41,784 nucleotides of DNA from Occallatibacter sp. GTDB taxonomy: Bacteria > Acidobacteriota > Terriglobia > Terriglobales > Acidobacteriaceae. The stretch spans positions 1 to 41,784 of the forward strand of contig JADGNO010000179.1 of assembly GCA_017883405.1 (NCBI GenBank), read 5' to 3'. The first letter of the stretch is position 1. Each line of letters begins with the position of its first letter. Below are positions 17,756-27,485 of the stretch, in pieces. Below the pieces are notes generated by a model, which saw nothing but the letters and a program-made list of their open reading frames with translations, was not told where the DNA came from and searched no databases. The position numbers and the translations under genes were made by a program.

Positions 17756-19425
17756 ACTCCACTCGACTGATGACGTCTCTCACCGCTGTGGGATTTTTTG
17801 CCGCCGCGCTCCTTGTTCCCGCAAGCACCTCAGCGCAGCAAACGCGCGCCGACGCTGAAAAAGATCCCGTACTCAAGGCCATGCTCACCGAAATGGATCG
17901 CAGCATGAGTGAGCTCCAGTTGAAGGGTTTCGCCAAGCCGTTCTTTATTCAGTACCGGATTGAAGACGTGGAAGACGTGGTCATCAAGGCGGAGTTTGGC
18001 GCTACTGAAGGCTCGCAGCACGCACATCAGCGCGTTGCGCGCATTACCGTTCGAGTGGGCGACTTCAAGTCCGACAGCTCGGGCGGACGAGGCGATGGCG
18101 CGTTGCAACTTGCCGCGCTTGAAGACGATCCGGTTGCGCTGCGCACGGCTCTCTGGGCGGGCACTGACCAGGCATACAAAGCTGCGCTCTCCGCCTACGC
18201 GCAAAAGCAAGCGGCGCTCAAGCAGGTGCAAACACCGCCCCAGGCCGACGACTTCAGTCATGAAAAGCCCATCATCTCGCTCGCCGATACCTCTCCTCTG
18301 AAGCTTGACGAGGCCGCATGGACTGATCGAGTAGCGCGGGCTAGTGGACTTTACAAAGACGATCCGCAAGCAAAAACCGGCGACGGCGCGGCACAATATT
18401 CCAACGCGCAATTCCAGGCGCGCGTCGTTAATTCCTGGCTGGTCACCAGCGAAGGCGCAATCGTGCGCAAATCCACTCCGGAGTATTTAGAGGTGTATGC
18501 CGTTGGCACTCAGGCACGCGACGGTATGAGGCTCGATCGCTCCTACTCATCCGCTGGAACGTCCCTCAAAGATCTCGACGCCCCCGATGTCTTCAACAAG
18601 CACGCGCTCGAACTCCTCGCCTCGCTTGCTGAACTGCGCAAAGCGCCACTGGTCGAAGAGGAATATCACGGCCCAGTCCTTCTCAGCGCTGACGCCGGTG
18701 CCGATACCTTGCGCGGCTTGCTGGCAGGCGGACTGGCGGCCACTCGTCCCCGGCTCGGAACTGAAGCCCGCACCAACGGCCCATTTGCTTCCAGCTATCA
18801 CGCGCCCATCTTGCCGGAGTTTATGGACGTGGTCGACGATCCCTCCATGAAAAGCTACAACGACAAGGGACTCGTCGGCGCATATGACGTGGACGAAGAA
18901 GGCGTCCCTGCGCAGACCGTCAAGCTTGTCACCGCCGGTCGGCTTGAAAATTATTTGCTCGGCCGCACACCCGTCCGCGATTTTCCCGCTTCCAACGGGC
19001 ACGGCCGCGCCGGCATCACAGGTCCGCCGCAGCCGACAATCAGCGTTTTCAAAGTCACGGCTTCTAACGGCCTTTCAAGTGAAGATCTGAACAGCAAACT
19101 ACTTTCCATAGCCAAAGAACGTGGGCTCAAAAGCGTTTACTACGTGCAAACACTCGGAGGCCTCTCGACGCCTCGGCTCTTGTACCGCATCAGCACCGAC
19201 GGCAGCGGCAAACGCGAACTGGTGCGCGGCGCTGCCCTTGACGACGTTGACCAGCGCGCACTCCGCTCCAGCATCTCTGCCGCCGGCAAAGATTTGTTTG
19301 TTGGCAACTATTTTGGCGACATTCCGCAAACTATCTTGGCGCCTGCGCTGCTATTTGACGACGCCACCATCCGCCGCGCTAACGAGAAAAACGGCAAACT
19401 CCCCTTCTATCCCCCGCCGGAGTAG
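17752..19425 (+). CDS. Exported TldD/TldE-family protein without zinc site
   Basis: A 557-residue protein similar in layout to its upstream neighbour: signal peptide (LVPASTSAQQ), a domain with IEDVEDVVIKAEFGATEGS, then the TldD core region. Where the neighbour has HEVLGH this protein reads LRGLLAGGLAATRP, and the C-terminal zinc cysteine is also lost (GNYFGDIPQTILAP). It is therefore predicted to be the non-catalytic partner, as TldE is to TldD. Its ATG overlaps the upstream stop by 4 bp (17752-17755), implying coupled translation and 1:1 production. A phosphopantetheinyl transferase gene follows 84 bp later. Confidence 0.85.
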   Translation: MNSTRLMTSLTAVGFFAAALLVPASTSAQQTRADAEKDPVLKAMLTEMDRSMSELQLKGFAKPFFIQYRIEDVEDVVIKAEFGATEGSQHAHQRVARITVRVGDFKSDSSGGRGDGALQLAALEDDPVALRTALWAGTDQAYKAALSAYAQKQAALKQVQTPPQADDFSHEKPIISLADTSPLKLDEAAWTDRVARASGLYKDDPQAKTGDGAAQYSNAQFQARVVNSWLVTSEGAIVRKSTPEYLEVYAVGTQARDGMRLDRSYSSAGTSLKDLDAPDVFNKHALELLASLAELRKAPLVEEEYHGPVLLSADAGADTLRGLLAGGLAATRPRLGTEARTNGPFASSYHAPILPEFMDVVDDPSMKSYNDKGLVGAYDVDEEGVPAQTVKLVTAGRLENYLLGRTPVRDFPASNGHGRAGITGPPQPTISVFKVTASNGLSSEDLNSKLLSIAKERGLKSVYYVQTLGGLSTPRLLYRISTDGSGKRELVRGAALDDVDQRALRSSISAAGKDLFVGNYFGDIPQTILAPALLFDDATIRRANEKNGKLPFYPPPE

Positions 19426-19509
19426 GGCGGTGAACATTGATCAGCAGGCCCAAGCAGAGACGCTAAGTATCGATCAGTGTTCAACGGCAATTGTTTTCAA
19501 AGTGACGGC

Positions 19510-20265
19510 ATGAGCTCAAAACCGCTCCATCTCTGGTATGCCTACCCCGATGATCTGCTAGATTCGGCAACGGCGCAGGCATGTGCCGCGCTGCTGACCG
19601 TTGAGGAGCGGGAGCGTTGCCAGCGCTACAAGTTTGAAAAGCATCGCCGCGAATCGCTGGTCACCCGCGTACTGGTCCGATCGGCGCTCTCGAATAGGCG
19701 CGCGGTGCGGCCGGAGGCGTGGCGCTTTAAAGAGAACGAGCATGGCAAGCCATTCCTCGATCCCGATTGCGGCTTGCACTTCAATTTGTCGAATTCCGTC
19801 GGCCTGGTAGTCTGCCTCGTCGCAGAGGGGGACGAGGTTGGCGTTGATGTGGAGTCTCCAGGGCGTTCCCCCCAGATTATGGAAGTCGGCAAGGCAGTAT
19901 TCTCCAGCGAAGAGCTGGCGCAGCTCGAAGAGCTCGAAGACACCGCAAAGCAGGACCGCGCACTCTCGCTATGGACGCTCAAAGAAGCCTACATCAAGTG
20001 TCGCGGCATGGGTCTAGCCTTGCCGCTCAAGAAAATTTCATTTCTTTACGGCGGTACGGAAGGAATTCGTCTGGAGGTTGATCTCGAGGTTGACGACAAC
20101 CCTGGCCGCTGGCGATTCTGTTCGTTCGATCTTGCCGGACATCGTGTGGCAGCGGTAGTGGAACAGAAAGATGCCGCAGAATTAAATTTATGGGAGGCCC
20201 ACCCCTTGCTTTCGCCGCCAAGGAATCTTGGTACATGCAACGCGCAGTGGTTTCCCCGCATATAG
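19510..20265 (+). CDS. 4'-phosphopantetheinyl transferase, Sfp type
   Basis: A 251-residue PPTase. Core motifs are visible: FNLSNSVG, GVDVES (Mg binding) and WTLKEAYIKCRGMGL (the WxxKEA motif). These enzymes transfer the phosphopantetheine arm of CoA to carrier proteins of fatty acid, polyketide or peptide synthesis. No PKS or NRPS gene is in the window, so it may serve general carrier proteins. I chose the ATG at 19510 (MSSKPLHLW); an in-frame ATG at 19477 would add 11 residues with no obvious support. Confidence 0.92.
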   Translation: MSSKPLHLWYAYPDDLLDSATAQACAALLTVEERERCQRYKFEKHRRESLVTRVLVRSALSNRRAVRPEAWRFKENEHGKPFLDPDCGLHFNLSNSVGLVVCLVAEGDEVGVDVESPGRSPQIMEVGKAVFSSEELAQLEELEDTAKQDRALSLWTLKEAYIKCRGMGLALPLKKISFLYGGTEGIRLEVDLEVDDNPGRWRFCSFDLAGHRVAAVVEQKDAAELNLWEAHPLLSPPRNLGTCNAQWFPRI

Positions 20266-20342
20266 CCAAGGGAGTATGCTTCATCTGCGCACAAATCAGG
20301 CCGCGCAGGATTCACAAATAAAATTTGCTGATGAGGGTAGAG

Positions 20343-21374
20343 ATGATTCGAAAAGCATCCATGTTTCTGTTGGGCGGCATCGCTTGCGCGCTCCTGTTGC
20401 CAATGGGCGTGGCACAAACAAATGCCCATGCGGAAGTGAAAAAGTCACCGACTACGCACGCCGAGCACAATTCTGCGAAACATACCATCAAGGTGATGCT
20501 TCTCGACGGTCAAAGTGCCGGAACATATCACAACTGGCGGCTTACCACTCCGGTACTCAAGAAGGAGCTCGAAGAGACCGGACTATTCGATGTTGAAGTG
20601 GTTACAGCGCCTGCCTCTGACGGAGACTTCAGCAAATTCAATCCCGATTGGAGCAAGTACCAGGCCATCGTGATGAACTACGACGGCCCAACCTGGCCTG
20701 ATCAGTTGCGCGCGAGTTTCGAGAAATATGTAAGCAACGGTGGCGGCGTGGTGATTGTGCACGCTGCGAACAATGCCTTTCCCGCGTGGCCGGCCTTTAA
20801 CGAAATGACGGGCATCGGCGGCTGGCGCAATCGCAATGAGAACGCCGGACCTTACTGGTATTTCAAAGACGGAAAACTGGTAGGCGACCCATCGCCTGGA
20901 CCTGCTGGGATGCACGGAGCAAGGCTTCCTTTTCAGGTGGAAACGCGCGCGCCGGAACACCCCATCATGAAAGGGTTGCCGCCAGTGTGGATGCACTTGC
21001 CCGATGAACTTTATGGCAAGCTTCGCGGGCCGGGCAAGAACATGACCGTGCTGGCGACGGCGCACTCTGACAGCAAAAACCGCGGCAGCGGATTCGATGA
21101 GCCGATGCTGTTGGTATTGCGTTATGGCAAGGGCCGCATCTTCCACACCGTGATGGGCCATGATGTATTCGCGCTCAGCTGCACCGGTTTCATTGCCACC
21201 TACCAGCGCGGTGCGGAGTGGGCGGCAACTGGCCGCGTGACGCAAAAAGCCCCGGCCGACTTTCCGACGGCAACGACTGTTCACTCTCGGGTGGATATCA
21301 ACGAAATGGACCCGGACATGCTGAAAAGCGCGTCAGATCCGATAAGGTCGGGCGCAAACCCCGCCTCAAAATAG
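20343..21374 (+). CDS. Exported ThuA-domain protein
   Basis: A 343-residue protein with a signal peptide (hydrophobic core ending GVAQTNA) and a ThuA-like (trehalose utilisation) domain in a class I glutamine amidotransferase fold: IKVMLLDGQSAGTYHNW, YQAIVMNYDGPTWP, GGGVVIVHAANNAFPAW and GRIFHTVMGHD. Such exported ThuA proteins are common beside carbohydrate degradation genes; the exact reaction is unknown. The ATG at 20343 follows GAGGGTAGAG; upstream in-frame ATGs at 20325 and 20331 are less likely. It is convergent with the GH105 gene and probably belongs to the same sugar locus. Confidence 0.88.
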   Translation: MIRKASMFLLGGIACALLLPMGVAQTNAHAEVKKSPTTHAEHNSAKHTIKVMLLDGQSAGTYHNWRLTTPVLKKELEETGLFDVEVVTAPASDGDFSKFNPDWSKYQAIVMNYDGPTWPDQLRASFEKYVSNGGGVVIVHAANNAFPAWPAFNEMTGIGGWRNRNENAGPYWYFKDGKLVGDPSPGPAGMHGARLPFQVETRAPEHPIMKGLPPVWMHLPDELYGKLRGPGKNMTVLATAHSDSKNRGSGFDEPMLLVLRYGKGRIFHTVMGHDVFALSCTGFIATYQRGAEWAATGRVTQKAPADFPTATTVHSRVDINEMDPDMLKSASDPIRSGANPASK

Positions 21375-21403
21375 CGAGCCTCTCTCGTTGACCTCTGTAA
21401 CAG

Positions 21404-21459
21404 GGCCCGGCTTTAGGCGGGCCACAGGCTCCGCTTTCAACGGTTGGGGCTTTAGCCCC
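21404..21459. terminator. Two hairpins between convergent genes
   Basis: GGCCCG (21404-21409) pairs with CGGGCC (21418-21423), and GGGGC (21446-21450) with GCCCC (21455-21459) around a TTTA loop. The two hairpins share the GGCTTTAG core. They lie between the convergent ThuA and GH105 genes and could end transcription from both sides, or be REP-like elements. Confidence 0.45.
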
Positions 21460-21547
21460 TGGGGTATGCAAACTCGCATTCCCATCGCGGACGTTGTACC
21501 AGTTTTTTGGTCCTTCAGGTGTGGTTTTATGCCAACCCGAAAAGCGT

Positions 21548-22711
21548 CTACTTAGCCGTCCGATATATTTCAGACCCCGCCAGCAGGTAGGCGCCCACTC
21601 CGTACACATAGCTTGACGTTTCAACATACTCGCCTGGAGCTGCGCCCACTGGCTGAATGCAACCGAGCCGTCCATCCGCATAAACATGCGTCAACATACC
21701 GGCCCATGCTTTTTCGACCGCGGGCCAATATGTTTTGCGATCGAGTATTTTTTCATTCACTCCGTATGCAAGTGCATAAGTGATGAACGCACTTCCTGAA
21801 ACCTCAGGCAGCGGATATGAATCGGCATCGAGCAATCCCGGACGCCACAAGCCATCCTTGCTTTGAATCGCCAATGCTTCGGCTGCCATTTCCCTCAATA
21901 GCGACACATACTTGGGCCGCAATGGCGAGTTTGAAGGCAGTTGCTGAAGCACGCGAACAATGCCGCCCATCACCCATCCATTGCCGCGCGACCAGAATAT
22001 CTTCTCGCCATTCTTCTCGTGCTTGTCGAGCCAGTCGGCATCGCGTGAGTACAGGTGCTTGTTCCTGTCGTAGAGCAGCTCTGTGGTGACGGTCCATTCG
22101 TGATCCATGAAATCGAGGTATTTCTTGTCGCCGGTGGCCCTGGAAATGTCAGCAAACACGGGAGGCGCCATGAACAATGCATCGCACCACCACCACAGTG
22201 GCTTTTTAGCATCGTCAGGCGTCGTAATCTCCTGGTCGAGCCGCGCCTTCATCGGCTCCATCATCTTTTTATCTTTGTGAATGAAGTATTGTTCAAGATA
22301 CATCTGACCAACGGCCTGATCATCAGCATGCTCCACCCGCAACCCCGGCAACCAATGGAGCTTTTCGCCGATCTCCATCATGGCCTGTTTGTATTTGTTG
22401 CCGTCCACTCCATCTGGAACGCCCATGTAGCCCGCATACAGCGCGGCGAAAGTCCAGTCGTATTGTGCTTGGGCAGGGAGGCGGCTCAATTGCCAATCAG
22501 CCACGAGCTTCATAGCTTTCGCCAGTTCAGGCCGCGCAAGCTTGGGCGAAAGATTTGTAGCGAACGGCCCGGGGGTGTCCAGATGATCGCCCGGCGGCGC
22601 TGATTTCGCACGTTCGATCTGAGCAATTGCAAAAGGCGGGAGAAGAATCGCCGCTGTAAGTCCCATCGCTGCAGCGACGCAGACTAGGCGGTGAGTGAAT
22701 TTATTTTTCAT
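21548..22711 (-). CDS. Glycoside hydrolase family 105 (unsaturated rhamnogalacturonyl hydrolase)
   Basis: A 387-residue exported protein (signal ending PPFAIAQ). It matches the GH88/GH105 alpha6/alpha6 barrel: ADWQLSRLPAQAQYDWTFAALYAGY, a candidate acid pair at D130/D131 in VEHADDQAVGQMY, and D177 in PLWWWCDALFMAPP, the position of the catalytic Asp of YteR. It removes unsaturated galacturonic acid from rhamnogalacturonan fragments left by lyases. The ATG at 22711 is preceded by GGAGATTCGC. It follows the TonB receptor by 139 bp on the same strand, so it is likely co-transcribed, and is convergent with the ThuA gene. Confidence 0.93.
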   Translation of the reverse strand: MKNKFTHRLVCVAAAMGLTAAILLPPFAIAQIERAKSAPPGDHLDTPGPFATNLSPKLARPELAKAMKLVADWQLSRLPAQAQYDWTFAALYAGYMGVPDGVDGNKYKQAMMEIGEKLHWLPGLRVEHADDQAVGQMYLEQYFIHKDKKMMEPMKARLDQEITTPDDAKKPLWWWCDALFMAPPVFADISRATGDKKYLDFMDHEWTVTTELLYDRNKHLYSRDADWLDKHEKNGEKIFWSRGNGWVMGGIVRVLQQLPSNSPLRPKYVSLLREMAAEALAIQSKDGLWRPGLLDADSYPLPEVSGSAFITYALAYGVNEKILDRKTYWPAVEKAWAGMLTHVYADGRLGCIQPVGAAPGEYVETSSYVYGVGAYLLAGSEIYRTAK

Positions 22712-22850
22712 GCGAATCTCCAAGTGGATATACGAGTGCACCTCTAGCGGGTGCTGAGTTGCGATTTTGCCGTCTGAATTGCCGAAGCCGATTATAGTTC
22801 CCGCACGCCGCAGTTGTAAGCGGCACGCGCGAATGGATACTTGCAGGAGT

Positions 22851-23702
22851 TTAGAAGCGCAAACGCAGGCCGAGCTGAAATTGGCGTTCGCGATAGTAGT
22901 AGGAAGAGTTGCTGTTCAGCGGCTGTCCGAATTCCGTGGAGTTTGTCTTCAGGCCCGTGAAATAAGTGAGCGTGGGGAACGAGCCATTCTGCCCACCCGG
23001 CGCAACCGAGTAGCCGATGGTTTCAATGTCTGTCACGTTGCGGTGATTGAACAGGTTGAATGTTTCGCCGAGCAATTCCAGCTGGCGCATTTTTCCAAGA
23101 TCAATCAGCTTGCCGAGCCGTACATCGGCCTTCCATGCGTTCGGATATCGAAACGTGTTGCGGCCGATGTCGTATGCGGTGCCGTTGTTGCCTGCGCCGT
23201 AAACGCGGTTATCCCCGCCTGATCCGTTCATGCCGGGCCCAAGTCCAGTAATGACAGCCCTGGTACTGAGATTCACCACATGCGGCACCGATCCCGAAGT
23301 GCGCATGGTGAAGGGCATTCCACTGTGAAAACTGCCAACGCCTGAAATCCTCCAACCGTTTGCAAAATAACCGGCCACATGGTGTGCCTTCCATGGGGTT
23401 TCGAAAATCACTGACGAGAAAATGGTGTGCCGCGCGTCCAGACTGCTGACACCATACTCATGCCTGAAATCGCCAGGATCAAGCACGTCGCTTCCAGTCA
23501 CCGAACTGCTTTCATTCGGATTCCAGTCCATGGCATGCCCATAAATGTATCGCGTATTCAACGTCAGACCCCGGCGGCTATTGCGAACCAGCCTGATCAT
23601 CGCTGCCTCATACGTTGAGTTGGCCCGCGACGAAATCTGCGTGATCTGCTGATAATTCGAATTGAGGCGGCCCGCTGTTCCTGAAGGTGCGCTGGGTAGA
23701 AC
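22851..23702 (-). pseudogene. Detached C-terminal part of the TonB-dependent receptor, after an in-frame amber codon
   Basis: This stretch continues the reading frame of the gene at 23703-26114 directly after a TAG codon (23703-23705). It encodes about 283 residues of outer-membrane barrel: NSNYQQITQISSRANSTYEAAM, ARHTIFSSVIFETPW, RNTFRYPNAWKADVRLGK, ELLGETFNLFNHRNVTDI, and a terminal RQFQLGLRLRF typical of an Oar-like beta-barrel end. The first possible internal start is the ATG at 23600, which lacks any signal peptide, so it could not be exported alone. The total frame 22851-26114 is 1088 codons, the usual size for this receptor family, so loss by a single nonsense change is the simplest reading. 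Confidence 0.8.
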
Positions 23703-26114
23703 CTAGTCCGCATAAAACGGCACTGTGATTTGCGAAGCCTTGATGGGGCCTTTGCCCGTGCCGTCGACAACGGTATAAGTGATGGCTTGCGGATTTACTT
23801 TCGGATCAAAGTTGGTGTCGATTGAAATTGGCAGACGCCGGCCCAGGCTCATCATTGCGCTTGCATTCAGTACAAAGTGCCCTGGCAACGACTCCTCAAT
23901 AGAAGCTACCGCCTGATGAATTTCCGGATTGCGAAATCCGGGCGCGCACTCCACCGCTCCCGGCTTGACCATGGTGAGAGGTTCGCCAGCCAGTACATAT
24001 GGGAATGGAGGAGCGCCACCGGCATTGAGATTGTCAGTCGGGCGCATGAAGAAGTCAAGATCGCCCTTGGCAGATCCGGTCTGCGTGAGAGCGGACATGA
24101 GCGGCCCATTCGGAATGCGGCCGAAATACAAACCATAGCCCAGCCGCAAGACGGGAAGGTGTCGCTCAGCATTGCCAACTGCGAGGCTTAGCCGCGGTCC
24201 CCAGCTGTTGCCAAGGCTTGGCATCTTGCCGGCGAGCGGCAAATCTGGATTGACGAGCGAAGCGAGCTGCGGCGGCAGCCTTTCCATATCCCAACGCAGA
24301 CCTGCGGAAAGCACAAAAAGTTTGCCCGGCTGCCATTGAGTGGTGGCAAATCCGGCCCAGTCATCGGTGCTCAATCCCCAGCTGTTTGGGCCCATCATCT
24401 GCGAGTAGTATGAGTAGCACGGAAGATAGCCGAGTCCGCGCAGCACGCCGCTGGAATTGCGCCACGGACCGCCCGTTTGGTCGCAGTTGTGCTGGTTGAA
24501 TTTGTCGAGTGCATTACTCAATCCATAAGTGCCGAACACCAAAGCATCCGAAATAAAGTTGGCAACGCTCGAGTAGTGATACGTTCCGGTTTGGTTGCGA
24601 AGCAGGGTCGTGTGATCGCTGTTGAGGCTGTAACTTGCGCCGGCTCTCACGAGAAGGCTGCCGCGAATCCAGTCGAATGATTGTTGCGCTCGAACAAAAC
24701 GCTCGTCGGGGTAGCTGCCTTGTCCGAACCGAGCTGGATTGCCGATCGTAAATCCATTGCTTGAGTCGACGACAATCTGCGGCAATTGGCCCCACACGTT
24801 TTGATTGAGTGTCTGCTCATATGCCGAGGCCGTGCCTGGATGTATGCCTTGAATTGAACGGCCTGCTGAAAACTGAGTCATGGCCAGCAGGTTTGGAGTG
24901 ATGAAAGCCTCCCAGCGCGCAAGCAGCCACTGCTGGCTTGCTCGACTTGAACCGAAGCTGTGGTTGCCGTAGTTTTCCGAGACGTTTGAGAATCCGTGGC
25001 CGGGAGCATTCCAATCCGCGCCGGTCCCTTCCACCGTAAAGTGATGACGCTCTCCGGCTCGCCAATCCACACGTGCAAATCCGTTGTATTGGCGGGCAGT
25101 GCGTGCGACCGGCCCGAGCAGGCTGTCCAGCGTCTGCAGCATTTGCGAGTACCCGGCGAGTGCGTTGGTATTGTTGGTCCCCAGCTGCGCGCCAAGTAGT
25201 TGGACTTGGTCGTTGCTGGGCTGAGCGAAGAAGTTCTCCGGCAACTTCACGCTCGATACTCCGGCATAGTTTCTGTTGTAGCCGTCGAGTGCTGCGAACC
25301 AGTAGATCTTGTTGTGCGGAATTCTGCTGCCCACGCCAACGCCCCATCGCATTTCGTGATCGGGGGGCGTGTAAGGCGTTGCTGTAAATACTGGAACTGT
25401 AGAGTAGGTGGCGGGCGAAGTTTGCTGAACCCAATTTGCGGATGGATTCTGCGCGGCCAGAACATGCTGGCGGTCGAACATGAATGCCTGCCCGTGCAGA
25501 GTATTGCCACCGCTGCGAGTTTCAACATTTGTATGCGTGCCTGCGCGCGAGCCGCCGTCGAATGCATTCCCGGCGCCCATTCGAACATCGCTGACAGCTG
25601 CTTCGCTCACAGCTGGGCCGCGTCTGTTGGACCAGGCCTGTCCCATGCCGCTTGGCTCAGCCAGGCCGTGACCAGATGAGGACTGCGAAGGCGATCCGGA
25701 AGCGGGCGCTGACGTGCTACCGAAGGACAGTCTTAAACTGACGTCGTCAACGGACACATCATCGGCTTGCGGCCCTGTGAAGGTCATCGAGGATGGAGCG
25801 CTATTTGACTGGGCTGTGTCGGGAGGCGCGTCCATGACGAACTCTTCCCATCGACGGCTGCTCGCCGGCAATGATTCAATCTCCGCGCCCGTAACGGTCG
25901 TGGTCGACTGGGACGCCGTGGGACCACCCTGCCGCGCAGCGACCTGAACAGGGCTGATTGGCGCTGCGTCGCCCGCGAAAGCGTCACCCTCCACTTGCCC
26001 TGTCTTTGCGCCTGAAGTACTTTGGGCGGCTACGAAGTTGCGCGCACCCAGAACCGTCATCAACAGAGCCGCCATTGCGAGCGGCTTCAGCCAGCTCCAC
26101 TTAAACCCAGCCAT
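23703..26114 (-). CDS. Oar-like TonB-dependent receptor, ends at in-frame amber codon
   Basis: An 803-residue product with signal sequence (MAGFKWSWLKPLAM to AAQ), a short plug region (TTTVTGAEIESLPASSRRWEEF and DDVSVDDVSLRLSFG), the typical GGSRAGTHTNVETRSGGNTLHGQAFMF block, and much of the outer-membrane barrel. It lacks the N-terminal carboxypeptidase-regulatory-like domain common in acidobacterial relatives. It ends at TAG (23703-23705), and the same frame runs on for a further 283 codons to a proper barrel C-terminus at 22851. Without that part the barrel would not close. The ATG at 26114 has GGCAGG upstream; a longer frame to 26153 is possible. It is followed by a GH105 gene, suggesting oligosaccharide uptake. 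Confidence 0.85.
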   Translation of the reverse strand: MAGFKWSWLKPLAMAALLMTVLGARNFVAAQSTSGAKTGQVEGDAFAGDAAPISPVQVAARQGGPTASQSTTTVTGAEIESLPASSRRWEEFVMDAPPDTAQSNSAPSSMTFTGPQADDVSVDDVSLRLSFGSTSAPASGSPSQSSSGHGLAEPSGMGQAWSNRRGPAVSEAAVSDVRMGAGNAFDGGSRAGTHTNVETRSGGNTLHGQAFMFDRQHVLAAQNPSANWVQQTSPATYSTVPVFTATPYTPPDHEMRWGVGVGSRIPHNKIYWFAALDGYNRNYAGVSSVKLPENFFAQPSNDQVQLLGAQLGTNNTNALAGYSQMLQTLDSLLGPVARTARQYNGFARVDWRAGERHHFTVEGTGADWNAPGHGFSNVSENYGNHSFGSSRASQQWLLARWEAFITPNLLAMTQFSAGRSIQGIHPGTASAYEQTLNQNVWGQLPQIVVDSSNGFTIGNPARFGQGSYPDERFVRAQQSFDWIRGSLLVRAGASYSLNSDHTTLLRNQTGTYHYSSVANFISDALVFGTYGLSNALDKFNQHNCDQTGGPWRNSSGVLRGLGYLPCYSYYSQMMGPNSWGLSTDDWAGFATTQWQPGKLFVLSAGLRWDMERLPPQLASLVNPDLPLAGKMPSLGNSWGPRLSLAVGNAERHLPVLRLGYGLYFGRIPNGPLMSALTQTGSAKGDLDFFMRPTDNLNAGGAPPFPYVLAGEPLTMVKPGAVECAPGFRNPEIHQAVASIEESLPGHFVLNASAMMSLGRRLPISIDTNFDPKVNPQAITYTVVDGTGKGPIKASQITVPFYAD

Positions 26115-26228
26115 CCAATACCTGCCATCGGCAGACCAAGGGACAAGATGCACAAATCATTGCACCTGTCCGCTCTTTTGGCGGGTATTGGAGTCAAGCA
26201 GAAATCCGCGCTGCAGGTGAGCGCGATT

Positions 26229-26360
26229 TCAGAAATCCAGAGAATCCCCAGGTGAATTGCAAGCGATTCTAAGCTGCCGATAGCGGCGCGGAAAGTACCG
26301 TGCGTCACAGTCCTGGCACCGCATTTCCGTACCATCTGCTGCGTATTTGGGTCGAGCCAT
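26229..26360 (-). CDS. Possible small protein with CxxC (43 aa)
   Basis: A short ORF between the TonB receptor and obgE, on the minus strand. It encodes [29 protein letters not shown] and a further 14 residues, basic with a Cys-x2-Cys pair. It has no clear ribosome binding site, and no second metal-ligand pair is evident. It could be a small zinc protein or chance; kept as a possibility only. Confidence 0.3.
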   Translation of the reverse strand: MARPKYAADGTEMRCQDCDARYFPRRYRQLRIACNSPGDSLDF

Positions 26361-26468
26361 TTTGATTCGGTAGACTGGAGAGACGGGGTAAGTGGTCTGG
26401 GCCTTGCAGTCGCGCCTGGCTCGCGATTCCGGATTGAGACTTTCCCCTTCCATTGGATTCTGGTTTCT

Positions 26469-27485
26469 ATGTTCATTGATGAAGCAAAAATTCGTGTAAA
26501 AGCCGGCGACGGCGGCAATGGCTGTATGGCGTTCCGGCGCGAGAAATTTGTCCCCCGGGGCGGGCCGTCTGGTGGCGATGGCGGCCGGGGTGGCGACGTG
26601 GTGATGGAATCGTCGCAGCGGCACAATACTCTCATTCACTTTCGCTACAACCCTGAGCACAAAGCGCAGCGCGGCGAGCACGGCATGGGATCCAATTGCA
26701 CCGGGCTGGATGGGCGCTCCACCACGCTGAAGGTTCCGGTTGGCACCACGGTGTACGACGCGGAGACCGGCGAGCTGGTACACGATTTCCAGGAGCCGGA
26801 CGAGCGTGTGGTCGTTGCCAAGGGCGGTCGCGGAGGGCGCGGCAACCAGCACTTTGCCACATCGACACATCAGGCTCCGCGCGAGCATGAGTTAGGCAGG
26901 ACTGGCGAGGAGCGGTATTACCGCCTGGAGTTAAAGTTGCTTGCCGACGTTGGATTGGTAGGTTTTCCAAACGCAGGCAAATCCACGCTGATTTCTCGCA
27001 TCTCAGCAGCAAGGCCGAAGATCGCCGATTATCCATTCACAACGCTTGAACCAAATCTTGGCGTAGTAACGGTTGGCGAGGAGCCCGATCTTGAATCGTT
27101 CGTCGTTGCGGATATGCCCGGGCTTATTGAGGGGGCGCATCTTGGCTCCGGTCTTGGAACGCAATTTCTGCGTCACATTGAGCGCACGCGCCTGCTGGTG
27201 CATGTGGTTGATGTTTCAGATGCATCAGGGCGTGAGGATGTCGTCGAAGACTTCAAGGTCATCAACCTGGAACTCGCGAGTTTCGGCGATGGCTCTCTCG
27301 CTCAGAAGCCGATGATCGTTGTCGCAAGCAAGATCGATGTTGCGAATCCGGAAAAATTAAAGAAGCTCACGGCGCATGCGAAGCGACGCAAGCTTGAGTT
27401 TCATGCGGTCTCGGCAGTAACGGGGCAGGGAATTGATGAGTTGAAGTGGGCGATAGCCAAGCGCCTGCGCACCGTCGAGAGTTAG
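26469..27485 (+). CDS. obgE: Obg family GTPase (ObgE/CgtA)
   Basis: A 338-residue protein. The glycine-rich Obg fold occupies residues 1-157 ([29 protein letters not shown]), followed by the G domain: G1 GFPNAGKST (165-173), switch [11 protein letters not shown] and G3 DMPGLIEGA (215-223). G4 reads ASKID instead of NKID. There is no C-terminal OCT domain. Obg binds the large ribosomal subunit and links ribosome assembly with growth and the stringent response. The ATG at 26469 has no strong Shine-Dalgarno but matches the family start MFIDEAKI exactly. Confidence 0.97.
   Translation: MFIDEAKIRVKAGDGGNGCMAFRREKFVPRGGPSGGDGGRGGDVVMESSQRHNTLIHFRYNPEHKAQRGEHGMGSNCTGLDGRSTTLKVPVGTTVYDAETGELVHDFQEPDERVVVAKGGRGGRGNQHFATSTHQAPREHELGRTGEERYYRLELKLLADVGLVGFPNAGKSTLISRISAARPKIADYPFTTLEPNLGVVTVGEEPDLESFVVADMPGLIEGAHLGSGLGTQFLRHIERTRLLVHVVDVSDASGREDVVEDFKVINLELASFGDGSLAQKPMIVVASKIDVANPEKLKKLTAHAKRRKLEFHAVSAVTGQGIDELKWAIAKRLRTVES

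Noticed and set aside
20583-21284. 233-residue minus-strand ORF
   Set aside because: It is antisense to the ThuA-domain gene and has no motif or start site of its own.
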